This document shows, piece by piece, positions 11,365 to 43,954 of a DNA stretch of 64,000 nt. Source of the DNA: Brugia malayi (taxonomy: Eukaryota; Nematoda; Chromadorea; Rhabditida; Onchocercidae). The stretch is from contig NW_025062479.1 in the NCBI RefSeq assembly GCF_000002995.4, positions 15,992,721-16,056,720 on the forward strand, given 5' to 3'. The translations under genes were made by a program, and so were the position numbers. The notes under the pieces were generated by a model. That model did no database searches. It was not told where the DNA came from and worked only from the letters and a program-made list of their open reading frames with translations. Every line of letters begins with the position of its first letter. Position 1 is the stretch's first letter.

Positions 11365-14300
11365 TATCGAATAAAATATTGCCCATCAAACGTTACCACT
11401 CTACAATACAATGTTTACTGCATGATATGAAGTAGTCAAAAGTAGAGTTTTAAATCGTAACACATTTATACTATAAGATTTAATAATTAGCCTGTTATTT
11501 GTAGTGAAAAGATCAATTATGCCAATATATTACATAAATTTGGAAAGACTTGAAGCACCTTTAAGCACAACAAACTTTTTCGAGTGAAAATATGAGAATT
11601 GTAGCATTGTTCCGATTAAAGTTCAGAAACATCTGAACAAACATGCTAGAAACTATAACTGAAAGTGAAAATTTCCTCACCATATGGACACACGTGAAAT
11701 TTTCTATACATGCATATGCATTCGTTAGAAGAAAGGAAAAAAGAAACAATCTGATTATCAATCAATTATTACTATAACCTGTTTTCAACTAGCCCATCAT
11801 TCCTTAAATATTCCTTATTATCAGCTATTACCAGCTAAATTACATGAAGAATTATTTAGCTGTATTAAATGATTTATTATTTACACATTCCACATGTAAA
11901 GCCTACTTGGTTATTTAACTAGTTCATTTATTTAAAAAACGTAGAGCTATGTTTACATGTATCCTCGAAAATACATATTAATTCATTACAAATTATAAAA
12001 AATATCTTTTCAATTTTAACTCACGTACGATACAACGAAATCTACATAGATTAAAAAAAAATTTTTTAGTGAAAAACGAATCATAATGTAAAGATTTCCT
12101 CAATGCATATCTTTGAATAATGTTGAAAGTTAACTAAACCTAGTGACGGATGTACTCTTCGTATGACAAATCCTATGTAAAAGTCAGTGGTCCATAATGG
12201 TGGTCAATGTGATATAACACAAAACTACAAACAACTATCTACTACCTCCTGCAACATAACAAAAGGTATCGGTTACCGTGAACATGTAATAAGTCATTCA
12301 GTTTTATCTTTTCCATCCATGAACTTAGGAGATGGATAAAATAGACAGAGAAGGATTCAGAATTAGATAAAGAGATTGATACATATATACAAATGATGAA
12401 AGTGGCCAGCCGAATCAATAGCCGAAGGAGGCCAGTCAATGGCGCACACGAACAGTAGTTAGTAGCAAGGGTAGGAGAAGAGGGTGAGCACGATTGCGCC
12501 TAGTCGTCTTGTCTCATCGAGGACAGCATACGCTTGCTCTCTGTTTCTATGTCCCTCGAAAAAGAGCAGTGTCTCAGCTACCATTCCATTTGGATCTCAA
12601 CCATCTTTTAGTTTCATGACTCATCTCTCTTTCTCTCTCTCTCGCCCTCTGTCTTCCTTTCTCGATCATTTGCTTGTTATCCTTTCCACTCATCTGAGTG
12701 GATATAATTCATCGTAACAAAAGATACACTTGCATAAGCATTATTCTGTATGTGGCAGATTGGAGATAAGAAAGGGAAAGTGAGATGATCAAAGTAAAAT
12801 ATATGTCCGATATGACTGTCACATTCATGTCCCTTTATCACTAAAGGGAATATCTTTTACTCATTGATATTTTCATATTTTTAAGTAAGGTTTAATGACT
12901 CTAGGTTAGTAAAATTTCCCAATTAATCTCGAACTCAGTCGAAGAGAGGGAGAAAGACAAATATGACTTGGCAAAGAATTAATTTCATCTTCAGTTTTCA
13001 ATTTCAACGATCGGTTCATATTTCCCACTTCATTGTAACATTTCTGAGTAAAAGAGCCTTTAGAAGATATGTGTATTAAGTATCGTCCGAACACAGCTAA
13101 TTCTCTTTCCTTCATGCGATATCTCATTAATACTAAAAGCGGATCATCCTACATCATTAATTCATGTTTTTCCCATTGTTTGGGTTCTTATAGTAATTCA
13201 AATAGAAGCTTATTCGTTTACGTTAACTGTTCTTTCATTTTATCCTATCACTATATCATTGATCTTCCGATTTCATTCTTCTACCATTAATAATACGAAA
13301 AAACAAGAAAAGAACGAAAGAAAAAAAAAGGGAAATGTGATGGAAAGTCAATGAAATGATACATAAAAGTTAGTCAACATACAATAAAAAGTAGCAGGAA
13401 GAGAATACGAACATTTGGGAAGAAAAGGAATAGAAGAAAGATAAAGAAGAGAAATATCCAATGTCATATGAAAGGTAGCAGATGTCGTATTAGTTCTTTC
13501 TTCTTTTCCTCTTTTTTCCACAGGATTTTGCCACTTGCATGTTTTTTCTTTGTCAATCACTTTGTCAACTCTTAAGCAGACAACTAAACTAAACCTGATA
13601 CTATATAGTCACTCGTACTTTACGCCATTCCACTCCACTTCACTTTTACATTTTGAGCCATTCCATCAACCCATCCGTACTCACTTATCTTCAGTGTAAT
13701 GAACTTTTCAAAAAATGAAAAAAAAAAAAAAAATGTAAGGATTTTGTTAACATTTTAACAGAAAGCGAATAAAAATTGAAATGATGAATGTATTGCCAAG
13801 AAAACGAATAGAATTTATATCTAAAGTAATCTAATCGTTAAGCGTACGCTTAAATAAATACGTGGAATATATGTGTCAAAAAAAGTGAGTAAATCAAGGC
13901 AGAACAATTCATATAACATCTATCTAAATATATATTTGATAAAATGGGTGCAAAATGTGTATCCAAGTCTGGAATGAATGAAACTATTTTAAAGAATAGT
14001 TAAGTATGGAAAATGATAAAATCATAAATGGTCCTTGAAATAATTTATTTGATAAATTCATGGCTTCCAGTACTACAAATGTAGCAAAATTATTTTATCC
14101 ATTTTCTGTTTTAAACTTAAATTTCCTTACGCCTATTTTAAGTGTAAATTAAGGATTAAAAAAAAAAGTGAAATTTCCCTGATGTGAAAGTAATCAATTC
14201 ATAGAAATTTCCATCCGTATGATGACAACTAAGATTTATCATTAATTAAGATTTATTTTCTTCCGGATTTATTGCACTTATTGTTAATCTTATTGTCATA

Positions 14301-16599
14301 ACACTTATTGTTAATCGGAATCTGTCGTTAATAAAGATTTATTATTGAAATTTAATCAAGATTAATGAACATGTAAGTAATTACGTTAATAATTCGCTGG
14401 AATAGTCTTATCATAATCTTATTTGCTATATAACTCACATTTTCACGCTTATAATTGCTAAAGAAAGCAAAATTCTGGTTTAAAAAAAAATTAGGTTCTG
14501 GTTTTATGATATCACAAATTTTGATATTTTTTTGACGTGAAACTTATTGAATTCTCTTTGAAAAGGATACCATATGAACGTATTTCTTCCAAAATGTAAT
14601 TTTTTGACAGTTCAGATTGAAAAGTTTGCTTTAGAATTTGAATCATTACAATCCTAAAATTCACCTATTTCCGTTTCATCCTTCTGATTTCGGTTCGTAT
14701 CATTTATTCCTTTCTCCCTGGATCCCAACAAAAAATTTCTCCCTACTGTAGCAAGAAGCGGTAATCTTACTGTTACTTCAAATTCATAAAACGAACAAAT
14801 TTAAAAAATCTCAACAAAATTTCACAGTAATAATGCTATATATAAAATCCATCCCTTTCCAAAAAGTCAAACAAAAATCAAACGAAACAATATACTAACA
14901 TTAAAACACCCGCACAAATATTAAATCAAACATCTCGCAATATGCTAAAATTACCAATAAAATAAAATATTAAAGCAGAAGTATGGCCATGAGACAATAT
15001 TATGGCTAAAGCTATAAATTTACCATACTATAATATATTAATTTCAGATAGTAAAATAAAGCTTTTAAGACAAACGGATGATTTAAAATCATTCTAAAAT
15101 ATACAAATAAAAGAACAAAAAAAGAAAATGTCTATTAAAGAAGAGAAAATTAATAATTCAAAACCAAAAAAATTAAGGACTTACTGAGACGATTAAAAAA
15201 AAAAATTTTAAAGACTTGTTGAGACCAGCTCCCAACTTGAACATAAAACCAGCTAAAACCATAATTGCATATGCATTGCTATAAATTTAAAAAAAAAACA
15301 TTTTTATAGTAGCGATACTTGATATTCCTACAGTATGACTAGCTGTAATAATAATGAATAACTAATAATTATTAACAATAATTAGTAATAATATTGATAA
15401 TAATAATAATAATAATAATAAATCTTTGCATGTGATGCAAATTGCGTGTTATGCAAAAATTTGCAACATAAGACATATTTGTAATTGCTATAAAAGCATG
15501 AAGTACGACCTAATGGTCATTTGCTTTCCTATTAGTCATAACAGAAAGCTTACTTCGATGTATTATTATTTCTTCCCTTCATTAAATTATTACATTTTAT
15601 GTTTTCAAAATGTCAGAGGAATGGATAAACGTTTTTGCTATTAAAACTGCTTTGTTTAAACAAGCAAATTAAATTGGATTTCTTTAAAATAAACCATTAA
15701 TTGATTTCGAATATAATCTGTTTTTTTAAAAAAAAAAATCTATTAAGTCTTCTACTGCAACTTAAAATTTTATTTCTGAATTAAATTGGCGATAAATATT
15801 TTCTATGTAGTGATCGGAATAAAATTTGTTTAATCAGTTTCTTATATTTACTCAAATTTGCTCCTTTTTCTTTATGCTGTGAAAATAGAAACATAATTCC
15901 ATTTGTATATGAAAAAATTATTCTTTGTTCTTTGTAAAATTTACAATTCAAATTTAGATGCTTAAATTTTGAATCTGCATTTAAATTTGATCAGTTTGTG
16001 ATTTTTCGATTTAAGAAGTGCATACTGCTCAAAGAAGCATACACAATAAACCAATCATTACTATATATTTGAAATTTTCAAAAATTCCTAGACTGATTCC
16101 GCTGTCCTTAACACATTATTTTGTTTCTCTCTCTTTCTCTCTTCTTCGTTCCCTCTCCCTCTCTCTTTCCGTTTTTCTGGTAAATAACAGTACGAGGAAA
16201 AGAAATGATATTTACCCACAAAAATCCATAATTAACTTAAAATGGCTTAGTAGGCGTAGATGTAGTCTGAATTAATTTAATTGAGGCCACAGTTAACCAA
16301 TATTGAAATAGTTTACATATATGGAATGATTTTATTTCATCCTTAAATTAAAATAACTGATTGGAATTGTAATAATAATTTAATGCATATAACATTTGCT
16401 GTAACAATCAAATTTGATTTCATAAAAATTGCTAAAATTTATTTTACTTTTATCCAAATCATATTTTATTGAATACTACAGACTAAATAATTTTTGGATG
16501 ATTGCTTTGGAATCAATTACTTATCCAAAATGAGAAGTTATCAAATATGAACAATTATTTGTGAACATTATTCTGCTTTTACAAGAAAGAAAGACGAAT
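11365..16599. other. Gene-poor 5.2 kb intergenic region
   Basis: This gap separates the divergent starts of the F-BAR adaptor gene (minus) and the kinase gene (plus). Open frames here are short, codon-poor and lack splice-joined partners, so I call none. The segment 12400-13720 is richer in G and C, with CT-rich blocks near 12620-12665, and may hold regulatory DNA or non-coding first exons of the adaptor gene. An (AAT)n run lies at about 15396-15421 and a CT-rich tract near 16120-16175. Confidence 0.6.
15396..15421. repeat. (AAT)n microsatellite
   Basis: About eight AAT/TAA units, with more degenerate TAATAA upstream from about 15350. Confidence 0.85.
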
Positions 16600-16606
16600 A
16601 TTCCAG
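16600..16606 (+). promoter_or_regulatory. Probable trans-splice acceptor of the kinase gene
   Basis: ATTCCAG ends three bases before the ATG at 16610, with no upstream coding exon. This fits a spliced-leader acceptor. Confidence 0.45.
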
Positions 16607-16609
16607 ATA

Positions 16610-22045
<5,436 letters not shown>

Positions 22046-22832
22046 AATTTATACCGTATCTCGTCTTTTCCGTTATCGTTAAAATTTGATAAATTCTGTT
22101 TTATCGTTATTCATTCATTTAACATTAGAATTCACATAAATGATTTCATGTTGTTACCGAACATCCCACATAATTACGAATGAAAAACGATAAACTCAAC
22201 GGGCTAATTTGTATGAGTTCCCCTTTCCGATAGCAACGTGAAATCATTTCTGAGAACTTTGATGTTAAGTAAGATTTTTTTCATTGGTGCAGTTTTCACC
22301 TAATCATACTCAACTGATCTCAATAATTACATCAGAAATTTTAATAGAATGATCAGCGATTTTTTTATCGTTACCTGTGTAAAAATGTCAAACATGATGA
22401 GTATCAAAAATAAATTGAGAAATATGCTGTTGAAAAACAATTATTTTCTTGACGAATAACACTAATTTCGTCGAAAATAAATATGAAAAAATACAAAGGG
22501 ATGGATGAAAAATATTTGACAAAACATTGATACTAAATTCACAATGCAAAGTGATCCGAGATGATTAGTTCTCACACCTGAAAATCGTAAAATTTATCCT
22601 GAGATATTTTTTTATATTTCCTTCAGAAATACTTTTAGTACCTAGAGTGGAGGTAGGCACCTACAATAATGACATACTCAACACACGCAAGATGCACAAA
22701 TAAACTATACATTAAAAATCAATAAGAGCTTATCCAGATAACTTTCTGAAACTTATTTCAGGACTTCGAAAATTCACTGAGATAACATCAAGACAATCCT
22801 TATCTAAAATACTGTCATAGCTAACGGTATCA
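22046..22832. other. Intergenic between convergent kinase and WDR5-type genes
   Basis: This stretch holds the two 3' flanks. I see no coding or RNA gene in it. Confidence 0.6.
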
Positions 22833-22838
22833 TTTATT
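22833..22838 (-). terminator. Likely polyadenylation signal of the WDR5-type gene
   Basis: AATAAA on the minus strand, 20 bases past the stop codon at 22858-22860. Confidence 0.5.
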
Positions 22839-22857
22839 CTCAGACATATATAAGAAA

Positions 22858-25999
<3,142 letters not shown>

Positions 26000-27339
26000 A
26001 TGTTTATCAATATTACTGCTACTACAACTTATGCTTTTAGTAATTTCCTAGTCTCAATCCTGAAAAGCCGTATGATTTCAATACATGTGAAGAAACTGAG
26101 GAAATTTTTAGTACATATTTTAAGTATAAGTAAACAAATATTTAACGCATTTTTTCAAATTCATATATTTAGTCACAGTGAAGGAACACATATGCACGTA
26201 GAATCCTTATACTATTTGTCTTCTTTATTAAAACTTTAACGTCAATGTCTCAAGTATTACGCAAGTCCCCTACAGCATCTCTTCAACTACCTTATCTTTG
26301 CATCAAATCTAAAGCCTTTAACAACTGTAAACCAAATGTGGCTGCCTATAGGTAATTCCTGGTTCGGTCAGCCTGGAATAGCAAAGATTAATATAGGTGG
26401 CAGAGTCAGGTTTCATTAACTTCTGTTAAATTAAGCATAAGTACGGTTGGGTCAAGACTCACTTTTGTCCTTTCTTCTCTTCTCACACTAACATATATCA
26501 AAAATGGAGCATTAAAATGAAGTGACGTAAAAGTGACGGTCATATGTAATAATTTAATATGCTATTAACATTCCCCCTTTTTTTCATCAGATTTCCTCTC
26601 TCTGTTTTTCTACTGCCTAATCTCTGGGTCCCTTTATCCTCTTTTCCCCTCCGTTTTCTTCCTTATTTCTCCTCTTCATCCTTTTCTCTGGAAAATGCTA
26701 CTTAGAATACATTCGTTTAGAATAGGAATCTATAAATGTTAACACATTAAATGTCATTTATCTGAATTTGTCCACTATATTTGGCAAGATTTTATGTGTC
26801 ATAAACATAATTATAATTTGGAGAGGTAATAGTCTACGTAAGTACGATTTCCATTTTGCATTTAAAAAGTACAGAATTACGGATTATTTTAGCGAGAAAA
26901 TATATGAATCTATGAATCGAAGCATGTCTGATATGTAAATAATAGATTATTTGTTAAATAGGCTCATAAACAATATTTTGATAAACAGAATTATTTTTTT
27001 CCGGTCTTGCAGTTGTTTTTTGCAAAAAAAGGAAAAAAAAACTTGTGTGCCAGTTGCTAAACAAGTTCGGATATATAAATCAATTAATGAGAATCGTTCT
27101 CTGATAATTCGCATTATCTAGCTGTCCTGTAGTTTTGAAACTTCCAGAAATATACCTGGCTACATTAAACTATAACTATGAAATAAGATTTATTTAATTG
27201 GTCTATTAATTCATTTCAGTAGGGCTTAATATTTCCACTATTGCCTAAATTCTTTCAGACTTCAATTCTTGCAATTTTTACATCGGATGACTTTTCCAGA
27301 CTTTTCTTAAAAAATTAGTTGACGATTTTACTTCTTTTC
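26000..27339. other. Divergent promoter region between the WDR5-type gene and RPC1
   Basis: This is a 1.35 kb head-to-head gap. A strongly pyrimidine-rich block of about 130 bases lies near 26570-26695 on the plus strand. No supportable exon was found; the open frame on the plus strand near 26000-26240 has no coding-like composition or splice partners. Confidence 0.55.
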
Positions 27340-27347
27340 CTGATCAG
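27340..27347 (+). promoter_or_regulatory. Probable trans-splice acceptor of RPC1
   Basis: A CTGATCAG acceptor-like end, after a T/C-rich stretch, sits one base before the ATG at 27349. No upstream coding exon is seen. Confidence 0.4.
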
Positions 27348-27348
27348 T

Positions 27349-37904
<10,556 letters not shown>

Positions 37905-39110
37905 TATTTTGCATCTCTGTGAAATGCATAATTCATTTTATATTCTATCCCCTTAATGCAATGGGTAAATTATGATAAAATGACTGGAATCAGAAGTCAT
38001 AAGACGCTGACGTCTGGCATAAAGTTGTGCGTTCAGTGTCTCTCACAAAAAGGATAACACTACTATCCATTGTTTTTCAGAACATTTCATTTCCCGATTA
38101 ATTTTTGAATCCCTTTCCATAAAATGTAAATGCAAATATTCTCGTAATTTTTAAAGACAAAACGAATTTCTTCTGGAAATAGCCTTCTGGAAGCGGTTAT
38201 TTTCAGTCTTATCACCAAGAATGCCTTAGGGATAACACTGTTAGAAGTGAACATGATTGGGAGTGCTTTATTTACCTAGTAGCAGTAAAGCGATACACAT
38301 GACTCTCCAAAAAGTCGTATTTATAAGCTGGTAAGCCCAATGAAAAATAAATTTGTAAATAATATAATGTTCAGAGTTAACTACATGAAGGTCAAATAAT
38401 AAGTTCCGCATTGATTTCGTTTCGGGTTTCCATTGTTATATTTGTGCATATTGTTTTCTTTTTAACAGTTCATTATTGTTGTAAGATGCTCGTTGCTGCT
38501 TCTTGTATTTCTTTAATTTTAATTAAAGTTACAGTAAGCCATTAGTTCGCATAGCCTTAAAAATCATTTTTGAATTCCAGAAATTCTGTCCGATCTTTGC
38601 TAACCTATTTGATGAAGGGAACTTGGATGTTTGTGACTACAATGACCTACAGCAAAACAATATTTCTGATTAATATCTGAAGGGAAGGTTGTGCTTATTT
38701 TAGATTTCACGTTTTCTCCAATCAGCACTTCCCTAACTGAATAGACGTACTTGGTGACAACTACCTTGTTATGTTTACACTTTTCTTCTGACAGATTTTA
38801 AAGTCTGACGATAGAAAATATTTTGGACCGGATGAATCAGAAATATTGTAAAGACGTAGAAGCGTATATAATACATGAATATAGGAACAGATTACTGTAT
38901 ACTGGGAAAGTATTCAAAAGAATACAAACATCTGAAGTGAACGAAGTTAAATTTACATGTACTTACATAAACAGGAAAAACAATTAAAAGGAAAAGCTGG
39001 TGTTTGAGAGTTATCCGAATATAGCTAAGAGATCAATAACAAAATAGGGGAAATAAGAATGAAATATGAGAATACTAAACTCTGTTGATTAAAAATTCTA
39101 ATTTGAAAGA
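37905..39110. other. Intergenic between convergent RPC1 and NTH1 genes
   Basis: This is 1.2 kb of 3' flanking DNA. An AATAAA lies at about 38346-38351 on the plus strand, which may end RPC1. Nothing else is recognised. Confidence 0.55.
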
Positions 39111-41066
39111 TCAGCGTTTCTTCTTCACTCCTATCGCGGCACATATATTCTTATTCAAGCACTCCGAACATTTCGGTAAAACGGGTAAACATGTTTGTTG
39201 ACCAAAGCCAACTAGCAATTTATTTAGTTCTTGCCATTGTTCACGCGGAACCAACGCTTCCAAAGCCATCCGAGATTCTTTTGGGTTTGATGTTTTGATC
39301 TGCAAAAATTTTTAGACAAGGTCTCTCTTAACTATAGTTTAGTGGTTCGAATTTTACTATCTATAAAGAAGCAAACTTTTCAAGAATACTCTTCACTTAT
39401 TTCATGGTCGAAGTAATTCAAACAATTACTACAATATATTGTTTCCCATTTACTTATCACTGATTTACGTAGTAGAAACGCACCCATCCAAGTCTGTTGC
39501 TGATGCGATGTACATGTGTGTCGACACCAAGTCCTTCCAACTGGTTCCAAGCGGTGCACATCGTAAGATAAGCCATCTTTTCGCCAACACCCGGGAGAGA
39601 ACAAAGCCCTTCAACCGTATTCGGTATATCGCCATCATAGCGCTCTTTCAAAATTTCTGCTACCTTTTTGATGTATACAGCTTTTTTCTAAAACAAGATA
39701 AGATCCACTCTAATTAATTTGCCCAAGAAAGGGGAATAGTATCAAAGAAATGAATGACTTTCAGTACAAGAGATCGTATCCGTCAACAGGGCAATGCTTC
39801 CCAAAAATCAAATTAAGAAGCAGCATGCTCAGCTTTCATCTGAGCTATTAGTAAAGTACGGTACTGTTCTTTTTTGAATATTGCATCCTATATTTTCATT
39901 GTCATGTCTTAGGATGGAACTATGTGTTCGTTACTGTTATTATTTCTTACCTTGTAGAAACCAACCGGAATGAGTAATTGCTGAAGTTTTTCTGTGGGAA
40001 TTAAGACTAAATCATCAACTGTACATCCGTGTTCTCGTAATCGCTGCAAATTAAGCGTATCATATATAATTTAATTTACAAATATTCCATTTGAATATAT
40101 CTTACGTGATTCATATTCAACTATTGATTTAGCACAAATGCCTATATTAAACGAACTAATTTTCTTAATTGCTTAAATTCCTTATAAAGCCTTATAAAAA
40201 TCTATTTTTTATTTGTTATTCGGTTGTCTTTGGGAAGACGAATATACGCATACATATCTCTGAAATGTGTGCATATACACTTATGGGAGAACTACGTATG
40301 TAAGTGCAAATGTACACACATATTACATCCGACTAATATAGATAATGGTTCTTGTAAAGAACATTCATGATAACAAACTATAAATTATGATTTACATGCA
40401 TTGCAGCAGCAGTTATATGATCTTTTGTTTGACTTGATAGCATCAACGACAACAGAGTTTGAAAACGAAATACCTAAAAATCAACTGAGGAAAATATTTG
40501 CAACCGTCATGTAGTACTGTTATTTAGAGCTTACAGTAATATATCATCCTAAGGGTAATCAATGGAAATTTTAAAGAAAACAACAGTAAGACTTATGTCA
40601 AATTCCATATTCATCTTATCAGAAGTTGAAACATGCGTTTTCATGAACACAGCTCCTTAATGATATATAACTAGACAAAGTTGCAGAAGAGTTTTTGTAA
40701 GAAAAAAGCAGAAAAGAAAATTGTTACATTTCTTGTAACGTGTCCTAACGTCCCAAAACAACAACTATTATCATACCTTTGGCTCAGCAAGTGCATCAGC
40801 AAGCATATGACAACCCATACTATCCACCGGTGCATCCTTATTACTTCTCATTTGCTTAATATTTTCTAAATGTTTCATCCATAATGGTGATTCTTTCGTG
40901 CTGGCACTTTCATGCTCATTTCCACCTAAAACATTCGGTTGCAGCAAGCAAAATAGAATGAAGAAGAAGAAGAGAGTCACAAGTGGATTGTACCTTTTGA
41001 GTAATGCTCTCCTACATCGAATGCTATTTTTAACGTTTTTCGACGTTTCTTCATTGGTGTTGCCAT
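39111..41066 (-). CDS. nth-1: Endonuclease III-like DNA glycosylase/AP lyase (NTH1)
   Basis: Six exons on the minus strand: 41066-40994, 40925-40777, 40473-40396, 40043-39951, 39687-39484, 39299-39111; 261 residues, the expected size. NTH1 removes oxidised pyrimidines in base excision repair and nicks the strand by beta-elimination, in nucleus and mitochondria. The short third exon carries the core helix [20 protein letters not shown] and is easy to miss. The helix-hairpin-helix is LPGVGEKMA with the catalytic Lys at 168; the catalytic Asp is D187 (VDTHVHRI). The iron-sulfur ligands are C236, C243, C246 and C252 (C-x6-C-x2-C-x5-C). The N-terminus is very basic ([13 protein letters not shown]), which suits a nuclear signal; a mitochondrial leader is not obvious. 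It lies head to head with the HD-domain gene, 390 bases apart. Confidence 0.95.
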
Positions 41067-41456
41067 CGTTCGAAATATACCTCCAAAATGATCCGTACTT
41101 CTGTCTAAAATATATCCAAATCCATAGAATCAGGAAGCTAACTTGAAGTCTATCATTACGAAATAATTGTACCAGGAACTCACTCGAAGTTCATCCCATA
41201 AAGTGCAAATTATAGATAAGATTGGAAATGTCCAGTTAAACAACAAATTTTCACTACAGCCACAGTCATCGTGATCTAGCAAATCGAACGGGTATAAAAA
41301 AGCGTATTTGTGTGTAAGCAGGTTTAGATGGAACTGTTGAATTTACGGTTGGATTGCAGAAGTGCTGCTGAATAAAATGTTTTATGTGCAGGTTTTTATT
41401 TTGTGTAAAATAAATGACGCATATGAATTTCTTCTTTTCTTAAGATCGAGTCATCA
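41067..41456. other. Shared upstream region of the divergent NTH1 and HD-domain genes
   Basis: This 390-base gap lies between two start codons on opposite strands. It is compact enough to act as a bidirectional promoter. No TATA-like element stands out from the AT background. A TTCTTAAG acceptor just before the plus-strand start could be a trans-splice site. Confidence 0.45.
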
Positions 41457-43343
41457 ATGAAAGCTGAGTTGACAGAAACGAGGGATATTTTCAACTTATT
41501 GAATGTGTTGAATGAATTAAAGCATTTGAAAAGGACTGGATGGGTGAAATTCAATGTTAGTTAAGTTTCTGTTTTCCTTTTTCTTTAAAAAAAAAAAAAA
41601 ACTTTTTATAATACTTTACTGTATCCTTTGATGATTTTTTAATACAACGAATTGCAAACAACAAACTACAAACGAAATTGTTTTTATGGATTGCTTCTGG
41701 AAAAGGTAGACAGGCGTATTATCCCTATATGATTTTTAATATTTTTTAAAGAGAAGAAAAACACATTGTGATACACAACATATTGAAAGAGTTATTTGGG
41801 AATGTTTAGCTCTCTTATAGTCAACAATTTTTAGATTCCGGAACCGGAAACAGTAGCTTGCCATATGTATCGTATGGCAGTACTTGCGATGTTACTAGAT
41901 AATAATGACTGTGATCGTGCTAAGTGTATCCGAATGACATTGGTACATGATCTGGGTGAAGCTATTATAGGTGATATTACTCCGCGCTGCGGTATTTCGG
42001 TTACAGAGAAACATCGATTGGAAGATGAGGTTTGTTTTCCTGGATTAAAATCATGGATCACAAATGTATGAACTCGCAAGTCATAACTAATCCTTGCTGT
42101 CTTGATGATGATAGAACATTGTTCTACCACTTAACATCGCATTGCGAGAGATTTAGTGTAGAAATGAGTATTTGACCCATCTTCATTTTATTTGCTAATT
42201 TGTAGTTTTGATCATTACTTTATCATGTGTAGGCTATGAAAAAAATCACGGAGATGGTACCATCAACAGTTGGTGAAGACTGGTATTCGTTATGGCAGGA
42301 GTATGAAGCCAATGAAACTAAAGAAGCCAAAATTGTTAAACATTTGGATAAATTCGATATGGTCGTTCAAGCTTCTCACTATGAACAAAAATACGGGATA
42401 GGTGGGTGTGCATGATTCTGTATTTACACGAATCCTTCACTTATTCTTTTTTTATATAACAATTTTTTCTTTTTTTTAAAATTCACCACAGAAATTTAAG
42501 ATGAAACTTTCAAGCTGCACCAAGTACTGGACAATACTGATTGTACTAATAGTTGGGCAGTGTTGGTAATTCCGAACTATAACAAATAATTTGTCTGTGT
42601 TATTTTATATTTGTAAAAATATTCTATCGTGCATTAAATAATTTGTGATATTTCTGCAAAGAAATTGGACGATGATATTACATAATGAATTATGATTTAT
42701 GCTGTCCGGACACTTTAAGACAAATTTATAGAAACCAAAACAAGCCGGAAAGGTACACATAAAGTATATATGGTAGGATATATTGATTTAGAGGTTTGGA
42801 CAGTCGAAATTCGGGTAATGTTAATCATTGGTTGATATACATTTATCATGTTGGGAATGGTTTACGATATCTTGATATAACCTGTCGAATACAGAGATAG
42901 CTATGTGAACAAGAAAAAAAACTATATTAAATTATATCCAATATAATTGACTAAAAGGTTGTATATATATATTAGATTCTGATAACCATTATAGACAAAG
43001 GGATTTAGTCAGATTCAAGGTAAACAAAGAAAGGACATAAGAAACTGACTAAATGAGAAATTAATTAAATGACTCATACAGTCTGGATGATTAATTTTTA
43101 CACGAAATTATTATTATAATTTATTTCGGGGTCACGTTGTTCGAAATTTGCAACAGTGTATGCATGTTGATTGTTGATTTATCTTTTTAAATCTTTTTTT
43201 TTTTCATCAATTCGGTTTAAGATTTGGAAGAATTCTTCACAACAACAAAAGATTCATTTACTCTGGAACCTTTTATGTCATGGAACGAAGAGTTACGGAT
43301 GAAGCGATATATAAGGAAAAACGCAACACAGGAAAATAATTGA
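41457..43343 (+). CDS. HD-domain 5'-deoxynucleotidase, HDDC2/YfbR type
   Basis: Four exons: 41457-41555, 41835-42029, 42233-42401, 43222-43343; 194 residues, close to the roughly 200 of the family. The metal-binding HD signature is complete: H43 (ETVACHMYRM), H71-D72 (LVHDLGEAIIGDI) and D137 (HLDKFDMVVQ). Family members hydrolyse deoxynucleoside 5'-monophosphates to deoxynucleosides, in the cytosol. The N-terminus (LLNVLNELKHLKRTGWV) and the DITP motif after the HD also fit this family. The last intron (42402-43221) is the longest. An AATAAA at 43698-43703 may end the transcript. The start is the first ATG after a TTCTTAAG acceptor. It is divergent from nth-1; both deal with DNA or nucleotide damage and turnover, which may be coincidence. 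Confidence 0.93.
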
Positions 43344-43697
43344 TGTATTGCTGTTTTCTTATCTGGTGCAACAATTGACTGATTGTAAAACTGAAAAGTT
43401 TACGCCATCTACTTTTTTTTCGGCTTTTATATCCTACTTCATAAATCTAAATTTAGACCTGCTATACGATTTTGCTTTTTTATTTCATTTTTCTGAATTT
43501 TCTATTTAAAATATCACCTATTCCAACCTGACTTGCTTCTTCTTTAGTGCATTGCTTTTTTTATATTTCTGTTTGTTGAATCCGTTTTTCACTTTTTACG
43601 AAATTTTTATTCATGCGATTATAATTCATTATTCGGATTATATCGATCTCATTAATAGAATATGTGTTCGATATGACCTACATGATACTGTTTTTAG

Positions 43698-43703
43698 AAT
43701 AAA
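43698..43703 (+). terminator. Likely polyadenylation signal of the HD-domain gene
   Basis: AATAAA, 355 bases past the stop codon. Confidence 0.4.
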
Positions 43704-43942
43704 TATTTTTGTAATGTTTTCGTGATGTAATGTTTTGAAAGGTTATTTTTGTAAATTTTTTTTTTTTTTTTGTAACTTTTATAATGGAGTCAAAAAGTAG
43801 TATTAGATGGCATTAGGTTAGCAGCAGTTGATTTAATATACTGTATTGGAAGATTAATACTGGGTAATTTAATACATATGCGTTGGTTTAGTGATCGTTT
43901 TTACTTTTTCATTGTTAGTTAGAAAAAAATCTTAATTTCTTT

Positions 43943-43952
43943 CTCACCTTAG
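43943..43952 (+). promoter_or_regulatory. Probable trans-splice acceptor of the lysine-rich protein gene
   Basis: CTCACCTTAG sits two bases before the ATG at 43955, after a T/C-rich stretch and with no upstream exon in frame. Confidence 0.5.
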
Positions 43953-43954
43953 AC

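Larger units (their letters stand above)
43344..43954. other. Short intergenic gap
   Basis: This 611-base gap separates two genes on the same strand. An AATAAA for the upstream gene lies at 43698-43703, and a CTCACCTTAG acceptor (about 43943-43952) sits two bases before the next ATG. The spacing is larger than in a typical nematode operon but does not exclude co-transcription. Confidence 0.5.

Noticed and set aside
12242..13560. Several open frames of 60 to 75 codons on both strands
   Set aside because: They overlap each other, are rich in Ser/Leu from CT-rich DNA, and have no conserved motif or splice-joined partners.
39330..39365. tRNA-like stretch (TATAGTTTAGTGGTTCGAATTTT)
   Set aside because: It resembles a D-arm and T-loop motif, but no acceptor stem or anticodon arm can be folded around it; it is an intron of NTH1.
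41831..42130. A 99-codon open frame on the minus strand
   Set aside because: It is antisense to the HD-domain exon at 41835-42029, which carries the conserved catalytic residues.
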